A stretch of 64,000 nt of DNA from Clostridium swellfunianum (GTDB lineage Bacteria; Bacillota; Clostridia; Clostridiales; Clostridiaceae): the NCBI RefSeq assembly GCF_023656515.1, contig NZ_JAMOFV010000006.1, positions 2,419,957 to 2,483,956 of the forward strand. Reading direction: 5' to 3'. Shown one piece after another: positions 16,543 through 24,466 of the stretch; within the stretch, counting starts at the first letter, position 1; each line of letters starts with the position of its first letter. The notes beneath the pieces are model-generated. The model was given only the letters and a program-made list of their open reading frames with translations. It was not told the origin of the DNA and ran no database searches. Made by a program: the position numbers and the translations under genes.

Positions 16543-17979
16543 TTATTTAACCCTCTTTAAGGTGAATATAAAGGTTACTCCGCCACCTTCCTTGTTTTCC
16601 ACCCAAATATCTTCTCCGTGCTGAGTCAAAATGTTTCTTACTATAGGAAGTCCTAGGCCTGTACTGACCTTGGAAGTTCTAGACTTATCTGATTTATAAA
16701 ATCTGTTCCATATCTTTGGCAAATCTTCCTTGGGAATAGATGGTCCATTATTAAATACAGACACCAAAACCTTATCAGCCTTTACCTTTGTACATATATA
16801 AATTTCCCCACCTTCGGAAACATACTTAATAGCGTTGTCAATAAGATTTGTCATAACCTGAATTAGCCTATCTCTATCTCCATAAACGTATTGATGTTCC
16901 AAATTAAAACACACATCAACATTAAGCTTCTTTTCCTTTATCTTCTGCTCAAATTTTATAACTGTAAGCCTAATAATTTCATTTATATCAAGCTCAGACA
17001 TTCTAAGCTTAAATTGTCCTGCCTCAATGGCAGATAAATCAAGGATATCATTTACGAGCCTAGTGAGTCTCTGAATTTCTTCATAGGTTATAGACAGATA
17101 ATAATTTTCCTTATCCTTAGGTATTATTCCATCCAAAATTCCGCCAATAAAGCCTTTTATAGAGGTAATGGGAGACCTAATTTCATGGGATACGTTAGAT
17201 ATGAATTCTCTTCTTGCCTTTTCAACCTTTTCGAGGCTGTCAGCCATATAATTAAAGGACTCCGCAAGCTGGCCTATTTCATCATTTGAAATTATCTCTA
17301 CTCTTTTTTCTACCTCTCCTTTTGAAATTTTCTTGGCAACTCCATTAATATCAGCCAAAGGCTTTATTATAATTCTTTCCGAGAAATAGTAAATTATAAA
17401 AGAAGAAATAAATATTGCAAATAAAGCTGTAGTCCAAATAATTCTAAATACTCCTTTAAGAGGCTCATTGATTTCGCTTAAAGGAGTAATCATAACTATT
17501 GCACCACCGAAAAAATCTTTATCAAACACAGGAATTCCATATATATGGGATTCCTGTGTTATTATATTGTCATAGCGGCCTTTAATTTCATATATCTTAT
17601 TTAGCCTGAGTATTTCCAATGCCTTGGTGAATTTTTGAGTTCCCTTGATTGAATTGAACTTTTCATCTGATACTGAATACACATATCCATTTCTATCCAA
17701 AAGCCAGATATCAGACGAAGTTAGGCTTCCAAAAAAATTTAAACTTCTATCTATTTCTTCAGGTTCGTACTTTCCTTCATTTCTGATAAAATCCAATGCA
17801 AATGGCTTAATTAAAATTGATTCCTTTTCAAGCTGTTCTCTTCTTTGAGAGAAATAATATCTCTCAAACCAAACAGATAGAAAGGTTGCTATAAAGACAA
17901 AGCTCAATGTCACAATGACAATATAAGTAGCAACCATTTTTGAAAACAGACCCTTTTTAAGTTTAAGCTTTAAATTCAT
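16543..17979 (-). CDS. Sensor histidine kinase (CssS-like by context)
   Basis: The 478-aa two-pass sensor has TM1 (about 15-36), an extracytoplasmic sensor of about 140 residues, TM2 (about 178-199), a HAMP linker, and a HisKA domain with phospho-acceptor His265 (SNVSHEIRSP). A HATPase_c domain with N-box (NLIDNAIKYV) and G-box (STGLGLPIV) follows. The ATG directly follows the regulator's TAG, with GAGGTG inside the regulator gene, so translation is coupled. Next to htrA, secretion-stress sensing is a reasonable inference, not proven; PhoR- or ResE-type kinases look similar. Confidence 0.88.
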   Translation of the reverse strand: MNLKLKLKKGLFSKMVATYIVIVTLSFVFIATFLSVWFERYYFSQRREQLEKESILIKPFALDFIRNEGKYEPEEIDRSLNFFGSLTSSDIWLLDRNGYVYSVSDEKFNSIKGTQKFTKALEILRLNKIYEIKGRYDNIITQESHIYGIPVFDKDFFGGAIVMITPLSEINEPLKGVFRIIWTTALFAIFISSFIIYYFSERIIIKPLADINGVAKKISKGEVEKRVEIISNDEIGQLAESFNYMADSLEKVEKARREFISNVSHEIRSPITSIKGFIGGILDGIIPKDKENYYLSITYEEIQRLTRLVNDILDLSAIEAGQFKLRMSELDINEIIRLTVIKFEQKIKEKKLNVDVCFNLEHQYVYGDRDRLIQVMTNLIDNAIKYVSEGGEIYICTKVKADKVLVSVFNNGPSIPKEDLPKIWNRFYKSDKSRTSKVSTGLGLPIVRNILTQHGEDIWVENKEGGGVTFIFTLKRVK

Positions 17980-18666
17980 CTATTTCACCTCAAACTTATA
18001 GCCCACACCCCATACAGTTTCTAACTGCCACTTAGCTCCACCGGGAAGCTTCTCTCTAAGCCTCTTAACGTGAACGTCAACAGTCCTTGAATCTCCAGGA
18101 TAATCATACCCCCAAACCTCACATAAAAGCTGTTCTCTTGTAAACACTCTATTTTTATTGTTTGCAAGATAATGTAAAAGTTCGAATTCCTTTGGAGGCA
18201 TTTTTACTTCTTGTCCCTTATAGGTAGCATTATAGGAATTTATATCAATAATTAAATCTTCAAAGCTAATAACTTCTTTATTAACATTCTCAGTATTATA
18301 TCTTCTTAGTACTGCCTTGACTCTAGCTAGCAGTTCCTTTGGCTCAAAAGGCTTAACTATATAGTCATCAGCTCCAAGTTCAAGTCCAAGTACCTTATCA
18401 AAGGTTTCACCCTTTGCAGTAAGCATTATTACAGGAGTTTCATATTCTCTTCTTATCCACTTTAAAACATCAATTCCGTCTATAAGTGGAAGCATAATAT
18501 CTAAAAGCACCAAGTCTGGCTTGTAATCTAAAAACGCCTCTTGTGCAGCTCTTCCGTCGTGAGCTAATCTAGTGGAGTATCCTGAACTTTCAAGATACAT
18601 TTTTATAACTTCACATATATTTTCATCATCATCAACTATTAAAACCTTTCCAATAGTTCCTTCCAT
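17980..18666 (-). CDS. OmpR-family response regulator
   Basis: The 228-aa regulator has a receiver domain with acidic pocket VDDDEN and phospho-acceptor Asp56 (DLVLLDIMLP), the conserved Lys at VKPFEPKEL, and a C-terminal winged-helix OmpR DNA-binding domain (about 130-226, with DSRTVDVHVKRLREKL). It is the first gene of the regulator-kinase-htrA unit and probably activates htrA. Upstream on the minus strand an interrupted repeat ATAACA...TGTTAT (about 18700-18720) and two TTTAAAG/CTTAAAG blocks could be operator sites. AAGGAGG precedes ATG. Confidence 0.9.
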   Translation of the reverse strand: MEGTIGKVLIVDDDENICEVIKMYLESSGYSTRLAHDGRAAQEAFLDYKPDLVLLDIMLPLIDGIDVLKWIRREYETPVIMLTAKGETFDKVLGLELGADDYIVKPFEPKELLARVKAVLRRYNTENVNKEVISFEDLIIDINSYNATYKGQEVKMPPKEFELLHYLANNKNRVFTREQLLCEVWGYDYPGDSRTVDVHVKRLREKLPGGAKWQLETVWGVGYKFEVK

Positions 18667-18918
18667 CTAACTAACCTCCTTATAATTCTCTGGAGTCTAT
18701 AACATTATTAATTGTTATGGCTCTTATATTGCCTTTAAGTTACAAGTATGTGTCCTTTAAAGCTAAATAGACTATCATATTTCTAACTTTATCACAAAAC
18801 TTGTAAACTAATAATAGTATTGTTTAAAATGTTACAAATAATTTACTAATAGATACTTTAGTTTGCTTAGTAATACTCTTCGCAACGTAATATTATTAAA
18901 AGTTCTGAAAACCTTAAC

Positions 18919-18938
18919 AACATTTCTCTAGAAATGTT
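18919..18938 (+). promoter_or_regulatory. Palindromic operator candidate before anmK
   Basis: AACATTTCT and AGAAATGTT form a 9-bp inverted repeat separated by 2 bp. It overlaps the -35 region of the anmK promoter, the usual place for a repressor site. The regulator is unknown. Confidence 0.5.
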
Positions 18939-18957
18939 TAGACCCCTTTGTTATAAT
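18929..18957 (+). promoter_or_regulatory. Promoter of anmK
   Basis: TAGAAA, 17 bp, TATAAT. The -10 is perfect and the -35 is a 4/6 match. It lies about 70 bp before the ATG. Confidence 0.55.
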
Positions 18958-19025
18958 GTTGTTGTAGTAATATTTCACTCAATTTTCTGTAAAATAAAAA
19001 TATTTTTCTAGTAAAGGGGGATATC

Positions 19026-20177
19026 ATGGAAAAGTATGTAATTGGACTTATGTCAGGCACATCCTTAGATGGAGTAGATGCAGCTCTTGTAAAAATAACG
19101 GGGTTTGGAGCGCAAACTAAGATTCAGTTAATTGATTTTGTAAACGAAGAAATTCCTGACGAGTTGAAAAAAGAAATTATGGATTGCTTTAGCGTTGAAA
19201 AATCTAATGTAGAGCTTATTTGCAGCCTTAATTTTAAGCTTGGATATTTATTTTCTGATGCGGCTAAAAAGGTTTGTAAAAAAGCTGACTTCGATATAAA
19301 CAAGGTTGATTTAATAGGTTCTCATGGTCAAACTATTTATCACATTCCAGTTGGCTATAAAAATATGATGAGATCAACTCTTCAAATAGGCGAACCTTCT
19401 GTTATAGCTTATGAAACTGGTGCAACTGTAGTTTCTAATTTTAGGACCATGGATATAGCAGCTGGTGGACAAGGTGCTCCACTAGTACCATATACCGAAT
19501 ATCTCATGTATAGAACTGATAAAAACAGAGTTCTGCAAAACATTGGAGGTATAGGCAACGTAACGGTTATACCTGCTAATTGCAGCTTAGAGCAGATGTA
19601 TGCTTTTGATACCGGCCCTGGCAACATGGTTATTGATGAGATTACAAAAAGGCTTAAAGGTCAAAAGTATGATAAAGGGGGCTACTTTGCTTCTCAAGGA
19701 AATGTAAACGATGAATTGCTTAAAGAACTTATGTCCATTGAATACATAAATGAAGCTCCACCTAAGACTACAGGCAGAGAATTTTTCGGCAGCCAATTTG
19801 TAGATAGGCTTCTTATGAAGTGGGGACATTTAGAACCTAATGATATTATTGCTACAGTAACTATGTTTACAGCCAAAGCTATTGCTGTAAACTATAGAAA
19901 CTTTGTATTTAAAAACTATCCTATCGATGAAGTTATTCTTGGTGGAGGCGGAAGCTATAATAATACACTTGTTAAAATGCTTAAAGAGCTTCTACCTGAG
20001 TGTAAAGTTATGGTTCAAGAGGACTTAGGTTATTCTTCCGATGCAAAAGAGGCTATAGCTTTTGCTGTACTTGCTAACGAAACTATAAACGGCATGGCAT
20101 CAAACGTGCTTGGTGCAACTGGAGCAAATGAAAGAGTTGTGTTAGGCAATATCACTCCTGTACCATATAAAAGATAA
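19026..20177 (+). CDS. anmK: Anhydro-N-acetylmuramic acid kinase
   Basis: This 383-aa enzyme of the ASKHA superfamily cleaves the 1,6-anhydro ring of anhydro-MurNAc and phosphorylates it to MurNAc-6-phosphate. Family motifs are clear: MSGTSLDGVDAALV at the N-terminus, GSHGQTIYHIP, QIGEPSVIAYETG, GGQGAPLVP, and DTGPGNMVID. AAAGGGGG precedes the ATG. It is convergent with the GNAT gene that ends the salvage island and is the only plus-strand gene of that region. AnmK needs anhydro sugars, the products of lytic transglycosylases, so its presence predicts such enzymes in the cell. A MurQ etherase is needed next and is not in this window. Confidence 0.95.
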   Translation: MEKYVIGLMSGTSLDGVDAALVKITGFGAQTKIQLIDFVNEEIPDELKKEIMDCFSVEKSNVELICSLNFKLGYLFSDAAKKVCKKADFDINKVDLIGSHGQTIYHIPVGYKNMMRSTLQIGEPSVIAYETGATVVSNFRTMDIAAGGQGAPLVPYTEYLMYRTDKNRVLQNIGGIGNVTVIPANCSLEQMYAFDTGPGNMVIDEITKRLKGQKYDKGGYFASQGNVNDELLKELMSIEYINEAPPKTTGREFFGSQFVDRLLMKWGHLEPNDIIATVTMFTAKAIAVNYRNFVFKNYPIDEVILGGGGSYNNTLVKMLKELLPECKVMVQEDLGYSSDAKEAIAFAVLANETINGMASNVLGATGANERVVLGNITPVPYKR

Positions 20178-20229
20178 AAATATAAGAAGATATCTTGATA
20201 TCGCGATATCAAGATATCTTCTTATATTT
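20178..20229. terminator. 52-bp perfect palindrome, bidirectional terminator
   Basis: Twenty-six bases after the anmK stop (20178-20203) are exactly reverse-complementary to the next 26 (20204-20229), with no unpaired loop. The outer parts are A/T runs and give a U-tract in either direction. It separates the convergent anmK and GNAT genes, so a shared terminator is likely. The length and perfection exceed what termination needs. Confidence 0.85.
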
Positions 20230-20242
20230 AAATTTGCTTAAT

Positions 20243-21382
20243 TTATTGGTAGTTAACATTTGCCGTCCATACAAAAGGAAGAGGAAATACTGTTCTTATG
20301 AATTCATTTAACACAGTCTTATTGCTAAAATCTCTTTCTACAGCTTCACGACTGCCAAATATTAATCTTGTTAAATCATGGATATCATCAAACTCTATAC
20401 TTTCACCTTTATAACTGAGTATATACCTATCACCTGTTTGCTTGAATTCAATATTTTTTAGAACATTTGCATCAATAAACTGCGAGAAATAAGCTGTTAA
20501 ATCCTTCATGAAACCTTCAAAGTCTAATATCTTTACGGTTCCCATAAGATTTAATTCCTTAAAGCTTATATTCTTTCTCTTTAAAAGCTGAGTAGAAGGA
20601 TCATTATATGTGCAAAAATATCTTATATGCCTTAATGAATTTAAGCTAATAATATTTTGAATAGAGCTATAAATCATGTCCCTGTCTCCAGCAGCTTCTA
20701 CAACAACCCCATAAGGTCCTTCTTTATGATTAACTAGTCTAAGAACTATATATGCACAGTATTCACCATAAGCTTTTAGTAGATAAGTCTTGTAGGTGAA
20801 GTTACCCCAAGGAGTCGTAGCACCGCTTAAAAGATATTTAAACTCCTCATAGGTTCTATAATATCTTGTACTTTCCTTGTTATATAATTTTATCATTTCT
20901 GGTAATAATTCTTCTTGAAACTCTTCAAGTTGTATATTCTCATGCTTATCTTCAGAAGCTTCTAAAGTGAATTCATAGCATTTGCCAGCTAAGACACAGC
21001 CTCTTCTTGTATACAAGCTCCTAGTCCCAGAAACAAGCATGAGCCTCACGTTATCTTCCTTCATGAGCTTTTCGCAGTCATCCAGTATAATTGAAGAGTA
21101 TCCTTTGCCTCTGCTGTTTGCAGCAGTGCATACAGCTCCTATAGATGCAGCTTTTACAGGGGTGCCTTCTATTAAAATAGTGCTCTTGTAAAAATTCACA
21201 TCAGCTACAGGCTCTCCATCCTCAAGGATTAATCTCATATTCTCAAGGTTACCCTCACCAAGCAAAAGCTTGAATTCTTCACCCATAGATGGACTAAATC
21301 CATTAGGAGTTCTGAATGTGCTATCTATAAGGTTAATAACCTTTTCTCTTTCTTCTCTTCTACAAGCTCTAGGTCCTTCCAT
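20243..21382 (-). CDS. Eis-like GNAT acetyltransferase
   Basis: This 379-aa protein has the Eis-type layout. An N-terminal GNAT domain (about 1-130, with SIGAVCTAANSRGKGYSSIIL, the acetyl-CoA binding loop) is followed by a second degenerate GNAT half and a C-terminal sterol-carrier-like region. The frame extends 19 codons upstream into repeat family A. The ATG at 21382 (MEGPRACRREER) has AAAGGAG 7-8 nt upstream, so it was chosen. The substrate is unknown; Eis relatives acetylate amines. Being at the end of the salvage island suggests an amino-sugar or peptide amine, which is inference. Confidence 0.8.
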   Translation of the reverse strand: MEGPRACRREEREKVINLIDSTFRTPNGFSPSMGEEFKLLLGEGNLENMRLILEDGEPVADVNFYKSTILIEGTPVKAASIGAVCTAANSRGKGYSSIILDDCEKLMKEDNVRLMLVSGTRSLYTRRGCVLAGKCYEFTLEASEDKHENIQLEEFQEELLPEMIKLYNKESTRYYRTYEEFKYLLSGATTPWGNFTYKTYLLKAYGEYCAYIVLRLVNHKEGPYGVVVEAAGDRDMIYSSIQNIISLNSLRHIRYFCTYNDPSTQLLKRKNISFKELNLMGTVKILDFEGFMKDLTAYFSQFIDANVLKNIEFKQTGDRYILSYKGESIEFDDIHDLTRLIFGSREAVERDFSNKTVLNEFIRTVFPLPFVWTANVNYQ

Positions 21383-21390
21383 TTTACTTT

Positions 21391-21473
21391 CTCCTTTCAG
21401 TCGAAACACTGAGTATTTTAGATCGCTCGCCCTGCTCACAAATTACTCGTTAAAGTCCATTTAGGACTTTAAC
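21391..21473 (-). repeat. Family A structured repeat, copy 2
   Basis: This is the downstream of two tandem 83-bp units and supplies the AAAGGAG ribosome site of the GNAT gene. The RNA would fold as TTAAAGTCC/GGACTTTAA, then GAGTAATTT/AAAATACTC, then CAGT/ACTG, followed by AAAGGAG. It differs from copy 3 at only 2 of 83 positions. Confidence 0.85.
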
Positions 21474-21556
21474 CTCCTTTCAGTCGAAACACTGAGTATT
21501 TTAGATCGCTCGCTCTGCTCACAAATTACTCGTTAAAGCCCATTTAGGACTTTAAC
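21474..21556 (-). repeat. Family A structured repeat, copy 3 (tandem)
   Basis: This is the upstream unit of the tandem pair, with the same three hairpins and its own AAAGGAG, which here has no start codon at the right distance. The near identity with copy 2 points to a recent duplication whose junctions fall at the Shine-Dalgarno motif. Confidence 0.85.
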
Positions 21557-21576
21557 CTTCTCTCAATATCATAAAT

Positions 21577-21604
21577 CCCAGCACTCATTTAATAGATGCT
21601 GGGA
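21577..21604 (-). terminator. Terminator-like hairpin between permease-like gene and GNAT
   Basis: TCCCAGCA and TGCTGGGA form a clear stem 12 bp after the stop of the membrane-protein gene. The minus-strand tail TTTATGATATT is only a weak U-tract, so it may attenuate rather than stop transcription. Confidence 0.55.
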
Positions 21605-21615
21605 CTTATATTTTT

Positions 21616-22269
21616 TTATTGTTTAATTTCTTCATACTTTTTAAGTACATTCTCATATAAATTAGCTGAAAATATTGAGAATATACCTATAAATAAAAGC
21701 GGTATGCTTATAACTGTTACCATAAGCAAGGCGCTTACAGTTACAACCTGAATAAAGCTGCCTATAGTGTACCCCGGGTTATCAAGAAGTAATTTAAGCG
21801 AAATTCTTAGACTATAAGACATTCCTTTATCCTCAATAACCATAATAGGCATAATATATACGAAAGCGATTAAAATCATTATATAAAAGTAGCTTTGAAA
21901 TATAGCTATAATAAGACTTAACATAGTCTTTGCAGTTATATAATACCACCAAGAAGATACAGGAATTATAGTAAGCAAAGCTAAAAGAATACCAAAAATC
22001 AAAGCTCTTCCATAGAACTTTTTAAAACCTTTAAAAAACATGGAATACTTGAAAGTCTTTCTGTTCTTTTTTTGATTTATCATATAAAAAGCTGAAGCAA
22101 CGCTTGGCATTGCTGTAAAAAGCAAATATATAACTCCAAAAGCAGGAGGCATAAAGAATAACCCTGGAAGCAGTATCAAACTTGATACCAAACTTACTCC
22201 TACCACTTCCACTATATTTTGAAATATATCATGTCCGCTTTTTCTAAGAACCATACTTAAGCTATTCAT
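21616..22269 (-). CDS. YesL/DUF624-like membrane protein
   Basis: The 217-aa protein has five or six predicted transmembrane helices and resembles the DUF624/YesL type of proteins found beside ABC sugar importers. The pattern includes hydrophobic LSSLILLPGLFFMPPAF-like segments and a conserved late SLRISLKLLLDNPGYTI region. It follows the ABC ATPase gene and was probably recruited to the sugar-import operon; its role is unknown. The ribosome site AGGAGG is part of repeat family B. Confidence 0.65.
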   Translation of the reverse strand: MNSLSMVLRKSGHDIFQNIVEVVGVSLVSSLILLPGLFFMPPAFGVIYLLFTAMPSVASAFYMINQKKNRKTFKYSMFFKGFKKFYGRALIFGILLALLTIIPVSSWWYYITAKTMLSLIIAIFQSYFYIMILIAFVYIMPIMVIEDKGMSYSLRISLKLLLDNPGYTIGSFIQVVTVSALLMVTVISIPLLFIGIFSIFSANLYENVLKKYEEIKQ

Positions 22270-22274
22270 TATAC

Positions 22275-22334
22275 CCTCCTGTATTCCTTATACTGCCCAA
22301 AAGGATTATCAATCCTTTTGCCTCCTGTATTCCT
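22275..22334 (-). repeat. Family B repeat with Shine-Dalgarno, locus 1
   Basis: On the minus strand the 14-mer AGGAATACAGGAGG occurs twice, at 22275-22288 and 22321-22334 (period 46 bp). Between the copies is a 10-bp hairpin CAAAAGGATT/AATCCTTTTG (22298-22320) and GGGCAGTATA. The downstream copy provides the ribosome site of the next gene. A related arrangement lies upstream of purR. Confidence 0.75.
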
Positions 22335-22345
22335 CTCACATTGCT

Positions 22346-23452
22346 CTATACCATCAGAGCCATTTCACTGTCCTTGTCAAATAAATGTATTTTATTGCAG
22401 TCTACAGTTAAAGAAGCTACATCTCCAGAATGTATTTGACTTAAAGGAACTACTCTAGAAGTTATTGTTTTTCCAAACTTGTCAAAGTACACTAAATTCT
22501 CTGAACCTAACTTTTCAACTACCTTTACTCTTGTTTTAATTTCACTCTTGTTTTGTACATTTTCTGCATATTGTGAATCATAGATATCCTCTGGTCTTAT
22601 ACCCATAACTATTTCTTTGCCTTTGTACTTTCCAATAACTTTATTATACTTTTCTGGAATATTAAATACAACCTCTTCTGCAACAAGTTTATCTCCATCA
22701 ACCTTGCAGGTTATAAAGTTCATAGATGGTGCTCCTATAAAGCCTCCTACAAACATATTAACAGGTTTGTTATAAAGTTCTTCTGGAGAAGCAATCTGCT
22801 GAATAACACCCTTATTCATTACAACTATTCTTTGTCCGAGTGTCATTGCTTCAACCTGGTCATGCGTAACATATACTATGGTAGTACCCAGTTTTTTATG
22901 AAGTTCTGCTATTTCGACTCTCATCTGAACTCTAAGCTTAGCATCTAGGTTTGAAAGAGGCTCGTCAAACAAAAAAACCTTAGGGTTTCTTACTATAGCA
23001 CGTCCTACAGCAACTCTTTGTCTTTGACCTCCAGATAATTCTTTTGGTCTTCTATCTAACAAATCTTCAATTCCTAATATTTCAGAAGCTTCTTTAACCT
23101 TCTTATCTATTTCTGTCTTAGGCACCTTAAGATTTTTCAAACCAAAAGAAAGGTTTTCGTATATGGTCATGTGTGGATATAATGCATAGTCCTGAAACAC
23201 CATAGCTATATCTCTTTCTTTCGGATGCAAACTATTAACAACCTTATCTCCTATATATATATTTCCTTCAGTTTGTTTTTCCAAGCCAGCAATCATTCTT
23301 AAGGATGTTGTCTTTCCACATCCAGATGGTCCAACAAACACCATAAATTCTTTATCGTTTATAGTAAAACTTGAGTCATTAACTGCTTTTACTACTCCTC
23401 TTTTTTCATCAACAAACTCTTTTGTTATATGTTCAAAAACTATCTTAGCCAT
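22346..23452 (-). CDS. MsmX/UgpC-type sugar ABC transporter ATPase
   Basis: This 368-aa ATPase is of the carbohydrate-importer (MalK/MsmX/UgpC) type. It has Walker A GPSGCGKTT (about residue 38-46), signature LSGGQRQRVAVGRA, Walker B VFLFDEPLSNLDA, the switch His (YVTHDQVEAM) and a C-terminal TOBE regulatory region. ATG at 23452 (MAKIVFEH) follows GGAGGGGG; a start six codons upstream lies in the ribosome site. In Firmicutes such ATPases often serve several importers. The LplABC-like system at 31-34 kb lacks its own ATPase, so this one may energise both; that is inference. Confidence 0.93.
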   Translation of the reverse strand: MAKIVFEHITKEFVDEKRGVVKAVNDSSFTINDKEFMVFVGPSGCGKTTSLRMIAGLEKQTEGNIYIGDKVVNSLHPKERDIAMVFQDYALYPHMTIYENLSFGLKNLKVPKTEIDKKVKEASEILGIEDLLDRRPKELSGGQRQRVAVGRAIVRNPKVFLFDEPLSNLDAKLRVQMRVEIAELHKKLGTTIVYVTHDQVEAMTLGQRIVVMNKGVIQQIASPEELYNKPVNMFVGGFIGAPSMNFITCKVDGDKLVAEEVVFNIPEKYNKVIGKYKGKEIVMGIRPEDIYDSQYAENVQNKSEIKTRVKVVEKLGSENLVYFDKFGKTITSRVVPLSQIHSGDVASLTVDCNKIHLFDKDSEMALMV

Positions 23453-23460
23453 AACTTTTT

Positions 23461-23549
23461 CCCCCTCCATTTAATTATCACACGGGGCAGTTTAAGCTTA
23501 CCCACTCTCATTTGCAAACTGCCCGCAAAAGGCTATTTAGAACTTTAAT
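23461..23549 (-). repeat. Family A structured repeat, copy 4
   Basis: This is a diverged copy between a permease stop and the ATPase ribosome site. It has a perfect 9-bp stem GGGCAGTTT/AAACTGCCC (23485-23493 and 23516-23524) and the GCAAATG/GTAAGC interior shared with copy 1. The first hairpin is degraded (TTAAAG...CTTTTG). The element ends at GGAGGGGG. Confidence 0.6.
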
Positions 23550-24455
23550 CTATCCTTTTATAGCTCCTATTGTTATACCCTGCAAGAAATATTTTTGCAG
23601 TGAGAAGAACAATATAAACATTGGTATAGATGCAATAACTGCACCTGCCATCATTGGTCCATACTGAGTGCTGTCCTGGAACTTAAAGGACGCTAAGCCT
23701 ACCTGTATAGTTCTCATGCTGGCTGTATTTGTAACAAGCAGAGGCCAGAAGAAATCATTCCAAGATGCAACAAAAGTGAATATTGCAAGAACAGCAAGTC
23801 CTGGCTTTGCTAAAGGTAATATAACCTTTCTATATATACCAAACTCAGAACAAGCATCTATTCTCGCAGCATCAATAAGTGTTGCAGGAATTGATGACAT
23901 ATACTGCTTCATAAGAAATACATTTCCAACTGTACATAGCGAAGGTAGAATTATAGCTGCATAGGTATTACCCATATTAAATACATTAAGAACTAATACG
24001 TAAAGCGGTATCAATGTAACTTGTGACGGTATCATCATTGTACACATAAGTGTCCAGAATATAGTGTTTTTTCCTGGAAACTTAAGCTTTGCAAAAGCAT
24101 ATCCTGTCATGGAAGCAAAGAACACATTAGCTAAAGTTATTATTGCAGATATAAAAAATGAATTAAATAACCATCTAAATACATCTTTATTAAATGGACC
24201 ACTAAGCTGTCCCAGCCTAAAAAAGGTCTTAAAAGAATCTAAAGTAACTTCCTTAGGAAGTAAACTAAAGGTCAGCGTGCCTGCTGCATTTGGATCGCTA
24301 AGTGCTACTGTTATCATCCAGTAAAGGGGCCAAATAGTGAATATTCCCCACATTATAAGCAATGCAAAAGTTAGAGTACGTCCAGCATAGAATGAGGTAC
24401 TCTTCTTTTCTTTAAACACAGGTATTGATTTATTTGCAAGTTCTACTCTTTCCAT
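23550..24455 (-). CDS. ABC sugar permease, MalG/AraQ type
   Basis: The 301-aa inner-membrane permease has six transmembrane helices and the EAA motif (about DAARIDACSEFGIYRKVILPLAKPGLA) that docks on the ATPase. It pairs with the permease just upstream and a family 1 solute-binding lipoprotein. AGGAGGTGG lies before the ATG. The C-terminus TIGAIKG is typical of this permease family. The sugar is unknown; context favours an amino sugar or muropeptide. Confidence 0.9.
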   Translation of the reverse strand: MERVELANKSIPVFKEKKSTSFYAGRTLTFALLIMWGIFTIWPLYWMITVALSDPNAAGTLTFSLLPKEVTLDSFKTFFRLGQLSGPFNKDVFRWLFNSFFISAIITLANVFFASMTGYAFAKLKFPGKNTIFWTLMCTMMIPSQVTLIPLYVLVLNVFNMGNTYAAIILPSLCTVGNVFLMKQYMSSIPATLIDAARIDACSEFGIYRKVILPLAKPGLAVLAIFTFVASWNDFFWPLLVTNTASMRTIQVGLASFKFQDSTQYGPMMAGAVIASIPMFILFFSLQKYFLQGITIGAIKG

Positions 24456-24466
24456 TGTCCCACCTC

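Larger units (their letters stand above)
18667..19025. other. Divergent intergenic region, response regulator / anmK
   Basis: This 359-bp AT-rich stretch has no gene. It holds the ribosome site and presumed promoter of the regulator on the left and the anmK promoter with an overlapping palindrome on the right. No open frame with a ribosome site was found. Confidence 0.7.
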
